From the NCBI GenBank assembly GCA_040007095.1, contig JBDTVS010000023.1, forward strand, positions 9,408 through 73,407: 64,000 bases of DNA, in the 5' to 3' direction. Made by a program: the position numbers and the translations under genes. The notes below the pieces were generated by a model. That model had not been told where the DNA came from and made no database searches. It was given only the letters and a program-made list of their open reading frames with translations. Shown here in pieces: positions 61,015-64,000 of this stretch. Origin of the DNA: JBDTVS01 sp040007095. Its GTDB lineage: Bacteria; Acidobacteriota; Vicinamibacteria; Vicinamibacterales; CAVVIG01. Each line of letters begins with the position of its first letter. The first letter of the stretch is position 1.

Positions 61015-62294
61015 AGTACTCAGTTATTACCTTCGGCTGTCGCGTGAATCAGGCCGACTCGCTCGGTTTCGAAGAGGAACTGCGCGCGGGAGGAGCGACG
61101 TGCGATATCCCGGACCGGGCCGACATCGTCATCGTCAATACCTGCTCGGTGACCGCGAGTGCCGATCAGAGCGCCCGCCAGACCGTCCGGCGGCTCGCCC
61201 GCACCAATCCGCGCGCGAAGGTCGTGGTCACCGGCTGCTACGCGACACGCCGACCGGAAGAATTTCGTGATGCGCCCAATGTGCTGCGTGTCGTTGCCAA
61301 CGACGAGAAGCCGGCGCTGGTCACGCTGCTCGCGACCGACTTCGGCCTGACGTCGGCGCAGCGCTTCGGCGACGGCGACGGCAGCTGCGGCGCAGACATT
61401 GAGCCCGGCGTCGCGGGCCGTACGGCGTTCACGCTTCGGGTCCAGACCGGGTGCTCGCAGCCCTGTTCGTACTGCATCATTCCGGCGACCCGGGGCCAGC
61501 CGCGCAGCGCGCCGATCACCGAGATCCTGACGCACATTGCTGGCGCGGTCGCTGCCGGATTCAAGGAAATCGCCCTCACGGGCGTTCATCTGGGGTCGTA
61601 CGGCCGCGATCTCGTCCCCCCGTCCTCGCTCATCGAGTTGCTGCGGGCGATCGGCGGACGTGCGGGTCGCGGCGAGCTCCCGGTGCGCTTTCGGATCAGC
61701 TCGCTCGAGCCAATGGACTGTTCGCGCGAGATCGTCGATCTGGTGACGGCCGGCGATTCGTTCGCGGGGCATTTCCATCTGCCGCTGCAACATGCCAGCA
61801 CCCGATTGCTGACTGCCATGCGGCGCCCGTACACCGTCGAGGATTACGCGGCGCTCGTCGATGGCATCCGAGCACGGATGCTCGACGCGTCCATCGGCAG
61901 CGACATCATCGTCGGCTTCCCCGGCGAACGCGATGAGGATTTCGAAGCGCTGTGCGGGTACCTTGCCCACTCGCCGCTCACGCACCTGCACGTGTTCCCC
62001 TACTCTGATCGCCCTGGCACTGAGGCGTCGTCGATGAGCGGAAAGGTGCCGGGCGGCGTGATTCGCGCCCGGGCCGCGCGGGTGCGCGACATCGGGCATC
62101 GCTTGACGAGCGCTTTTCGACAGCGGCAGCTGGGGACCATCCAACGCGCCCTGACGATCGGAGATGGAGCGGTCGCCGTCACCGGCAATTACCTGAAGGT
62201 GCGAATTGCGCCCGGCCGCGATCGCAACGAGTGGGTGCGGGTGAAGATCACGGAGTCCGGCGAATCGATGTCAGGGCAGGTTCTGGAAACTTAA
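61011..62294 (+). CDS. mtaB: tRNA t6A37 methylthiotransferase MtaB
   Basis: A 427-residue radical-SAM methylthiotransferase that converts t6A37 to ms2t6A37 in tRNA. The N-terminal UPF0004 domain has its cluster cysteines in TFGCRVNQ, NTCSVT and VTGCYA; the radical-SAM motif is CSQPCSYC. It starts with the GTG at 61011 (GTGA overlap with purD), where family similarity begins; the frame is open earlier only because of purD. The 3' end contains a period-7 array (62289-62316). Confidence 0.94.
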   Translation: MKYSVITFGCRVNQADSLGFEEELRAGGATCDIPDRADIVIVNTCSVTASADQSARQTVRRLARTNPRAKVVVTGCYATRRPEEFRDAPNVLRVVANDEKPALVTLLATDFGLTSAQRFGDGDGSCGADIEPGVAGRTAFTLRVQTGCSQPCSYCIIPATRGQPRSAPITEILTHIAGAVAAGFKEIALTGVHLGSYGRDLVPPSSLIELLRAIGGRAGRGELPVRFRISSLEPMDCSREIVDLVTAGDSFAGHFHLPLQHASTRLLTAMRRPYTVEDYAALVDGIRARMLDASIGSDIIVGFPGERDEDFEALCGYLAHSPLTHLHVFPYSDRPGTEASSMSGKVPGGVIRARAARVRDIGHRLTSAFRQRQLGTIQRALTIGDGAVAVTGNYLKVRIAPGRDRNEWVRVKITESGESMSGQVLET

Positions 62295-62316
62295 AACCTA
62301 AAAGTCAGAACTTAGA
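62289..62316. repeat. Array of four 7-bp ACTTAAA-like units at the mtaB stop
   Basis: ACTTAAA, ACCTAAA, AGTCAGA, ACTTAGA in register, overlapping the mtaB stop codon and running into the gap before rlmN. It has the same period and core as the array at 41650-41684. Confidence 0.6.
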
Positions 62317-62336
62317 AGGACCGTGCCCGCCTGCGT

Positions 62337-63464
62337 TCATTTTCCGAACGCGAGGATGACCAGATTCTGCGCTGGAGAATGCCGGCCGCCCTCGACGATG
62401 AGCTGCCCGCAGGCGGCGCGAATATCCCGGCCTCGACTCTTCCTTACCGATACCGTCAGCTGGTGGTCGGCGAGAATCCGCGCGAACTGATCGATCGTCT
62501 CGTCGGACGGACGCTCATAAGGGATGCCTGGCGCCGCGTTCAGTGGAATCAGGTTCACCTTCGATCGCACGTTGGCCAGAAGCTTCGCGAGTCGCCGCGC
62601 GTCGCCCGGCGAATCGTTGACGCCAGCCAGCAGGACGTACTCGAACGTAATCCGGCTCCGGCGCTTCAGCGGAAACCGCTGGCACGCCGCGATGATCTCG
62701 GCGACGCCGTATTTCCGGTTGAGCGGCACCAGATCGCCGCGGATCGCGTCGGTCGGCGCATGCAGCGAGATTGCGAGGTTCGGCATGATCGCTTCGTGCG
62801 CGAGTCGTTCGAGTGCCGGCAGCAAACCTACAGTCGACAGCGTGACGCGGCGCGGCGAGACCGCCAGCCCGTGCTCGTCGGCCAGCATCCGCAGCGCCTT
62901 CATCGTCTCGTCGTAATTGTGAAGCGGTTCGCCCATTCCCATCAGGACGATGTTGAAGCGTGTGCGCCGCATGTCGAGCGCGTCGACCAGCACGCGGACC
63001 TGGCCGACGATCTCTCCAGCCGTCAGGTTCCTGGCCAGACCCATCTTCCCAGTGAGACAGAACCCGCAAGCCATGGCGCATCCGACCTGGGTCGAGATGC
63101 AGAACGTCATGGACGGCGTGTCGGGGATGAACACCGACTCGATCCGGTGGCCGTCGTGCAGCTGTAGCAGGAATTTCTCGGTGCCGTCGCTCGACCGATC
63201 CCGGGTGACGACCTGCGGCGTCGCGAGCGCGAAGTCGGCGGCCAGCGCCGCCCGAAGCGAGTGCGGCAGATCGGTCATGTCGCCGAAGGCGGTGACGCCG
63301 CGACCATAGATCCAGCGAAAGACCTGTCGGGCGCGGAAGCGTTCGAGGCCTCGCTCCTCGAAGGCGGCTTCGAGCGCGGGGCGATCGAACTCGGCGAGGT
63401 TGGTCGGAACCGGCGGACTGCTCACGATATCTGTTTCGTTTCCAACAGGTTGAGTGCGTTCCAT
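62337..63464 (-). CDS. rlmN: 23S rRNA (A2503-C2) / tRNA (A37-C2) methyltransferase RlmN
   Basis: A 375-residue radical-SAM methyltransferase of the dual-specificity RlmN type. The cluster motif is CAMACGFC, with GEPLHNYDETMKAL and the C-terminal catalytic Cys in IRAACGQL. It is convergent with mtaB; 42 bases separate their ends. Confidence 0.95.
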   Translation of the reverse strand: MERTQPVGNETDIVSSPPVPTNLAEFDRPALEAAFEERGLERFRARQVFRWIYGRGVTAFGDMTDLPHSLRAALAADFALATPQVVTRDRSSDGTEKFLLQLHDGHRIESVFIPDTPSMTFCISTQVGCAMACGFCLTGKMGLARNLTAGEIVGQVRVLVDALDMRRTRFNIVLMGMGEPLHNYDETMKALRMLADEHGLAVSPRRVTLSTVGLLPALERLAHEAIMPNLAISLHAPTDAIRGDLVPLNRKYGVAEIIAACQRFPLKRRSRITFEYVLLAGVNDSPGDARRLAKLLANVRSKVNLIPLNAAPGIPYERPSDETIDQFARILADHQLTVSVRKSRGRDIRAACGQLIVEGGRHSPAQNLVILAFGK

Positions 63465-63473
63465 TTTAACGCC

Positions 63474-63503
63474 TTGCCCCTGCCAAGGATCGCGTGCTAT
63501 AGT
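63474..63503 (+). promoter_or_regulatory. Promoter of the M16 peptidase gene
   Basis: TTGCCC (63474-63479), an 18-base spacer, TATAGT (63498-63503), in the divergent gap between rlmN and the peptidase. Confidence 0.6.
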
Positions 63504-63589
63504 CGAACGTCGCTCTTAATTCCTTGTCTGTCAAGGCTTTGCGGCACGTCGCCCCGCATGGACAGGCGCTCCCGCTGCGAGCTTTTACC

Positions 63590-64000
63590 TTGTCGAATTC
63601 ACCAAGCATCGTCCGAGACGTTCTCGATAACGGCCTCCGACTTCTCACCGAGAAGATGACCGAGGTCCGCTCCGTCAGCATCGGCGTCTGGCTGACCCGC
63701 GGATCACGGCACGAATCAGCCGAGCGGAGCGGCATCGCGCACTTCGTCGAGCACATGCTGTTCAAGGGCACGGCGACGCGAACGGCGGAGGACATCGCGC
63801 AGGCGATCGACTCGATCGGCGGGCAGCTCGACGCGTTTACGGCGAAGGAGTACGCCAGCTATTACATCAAGGTGCTGGACGAGCATCTGCCGCTGGCGAT
63901 GGACGTGCTGTCGGACATTGTGATGAACCCGGCGTTCAGTGCCGGCGACATCGAGCGCGAGAAGAAGGTCGTGCTCGAAGAGATCAAGATGGTCGAGGAT
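63590..64000 (+). CDS. M16-family metallopeptidase, N-terminal part (runs off the window)
   Basis: Similar to processing-peptidase / PqqL-type M16 proteins: VLDNGLRLLTEKM, then the inverted zinc motif HFVEH (H-x-x-E-H) with a downstream Glu expected in KKVVLEEIKM. About 137 residues are visible before the window ends. The start is uncertain: the TTG at 63590 fits family N-termini best; TTGs at 63539 and 63524 are in frame, and a stop at 63500 limits the frame. M16 enzymes degrade or process small proteins. Confidence 0.85.
   Translation, partial: MSNSPSIVRDVLDNGLRLLTEKMTEVRSVSIGVWLTRGSRHESAERSGIAHFVEHMLFKGTATRTAEDIAQAIDSIGGQLDAFTAKEYASYYIKVLDEHLPLAMDVLSDIVMNPAFSAGDIEREKKVVLEEIKMVED

Overview
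This is a chromosomal stretch from a GC-rich Gram-negative bacterium. The best guess is an Acidobacteriota member, perhaps near the Vicinamibacteria. That placement is an inference. It rests on a VWA protein resembling the family named for Acidobacteria, a carboxypeptidase-regulatory-domain outer-membrane barrel, a type III glutamine synthetase, a UPF0182 protein, and many GTG/TTG starts. I saw no rRNA, tRNA, CRISPR array, phage or IS transposase. The window is gene-dense housekeeping DNA with a few accessory modules, and both ends cut a gene (a TPR protein on the left, an M16 peptidase on the right).

Layout. 1-8.3 kb: TPR protein end, NYN/OST-HTH RNA-binding protein, topoisomerase subunit A, GlnN and a Nudix hydrolase. 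8.3-15.4 kb: DUF349 protein, double-FKBP prolyl isomerase and UPF0182 membrane protein, with two related palindromic repeat elements between genes. 15.9-25.8 kb: ispG-recQ, ApaG, a [2Fe-2S] ferredoxin, an alpha/beta hydrolase with a BON protein, a ZIP / ferritin-VIT1 metal pair, a VWA protein and a methyltransferase. 25.8-33.3 kb: myo-inositol-phosphate synthase (possibly leaderless), a small membrane protein, a four-gene secretin/ExeA/GspB-like module without pilins, and a lone ABC ATPase. 33.4-43.6 kb: 1-Cys peroxiredoxin, Tat-exported class II aldolase-like protein, dppDF-like ATPases, acyl-CoA mutase, a small protein with its own promoter and terminator, then gpmA-eno-glgC-cyclase. 43.7-47 kb: a secreted Lys-rich protein and the outer-membrane barrel. 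47.1-51.5 kb: a PDZ-containing sensor kinase with an NtrC-type regulator. 51.6-58.9 kb: an overlapping operon (STAS protein, UbiA prenyltransferase, unknown coiled-coil protein, four GT4 glycosyltransferases). 59-64 kb: zinc-ribbon protein, rpsU, purD-mtaB, rlmN and an M16 peptidase.

How the parts connect. The 51.6-58.9 kb operon looks like an envelope polysaccharide pathway using a polyprenyl-phosphate sugar donor. The 27.8-32.5 kb module looks like the outer-membrane half of a type II/IV-pilus machine. The most unusual non-genic signals are the palindromic element at 12341-12506 with its shorter relative at 8501-8551, and 7-bp periodic tracts at two gene 3' ends. In the genes, the oddest points are the altered GAFTGA loop in the sigma-54 regulator and the A-B-B'-A' arrangement of the glycosyltransferases.
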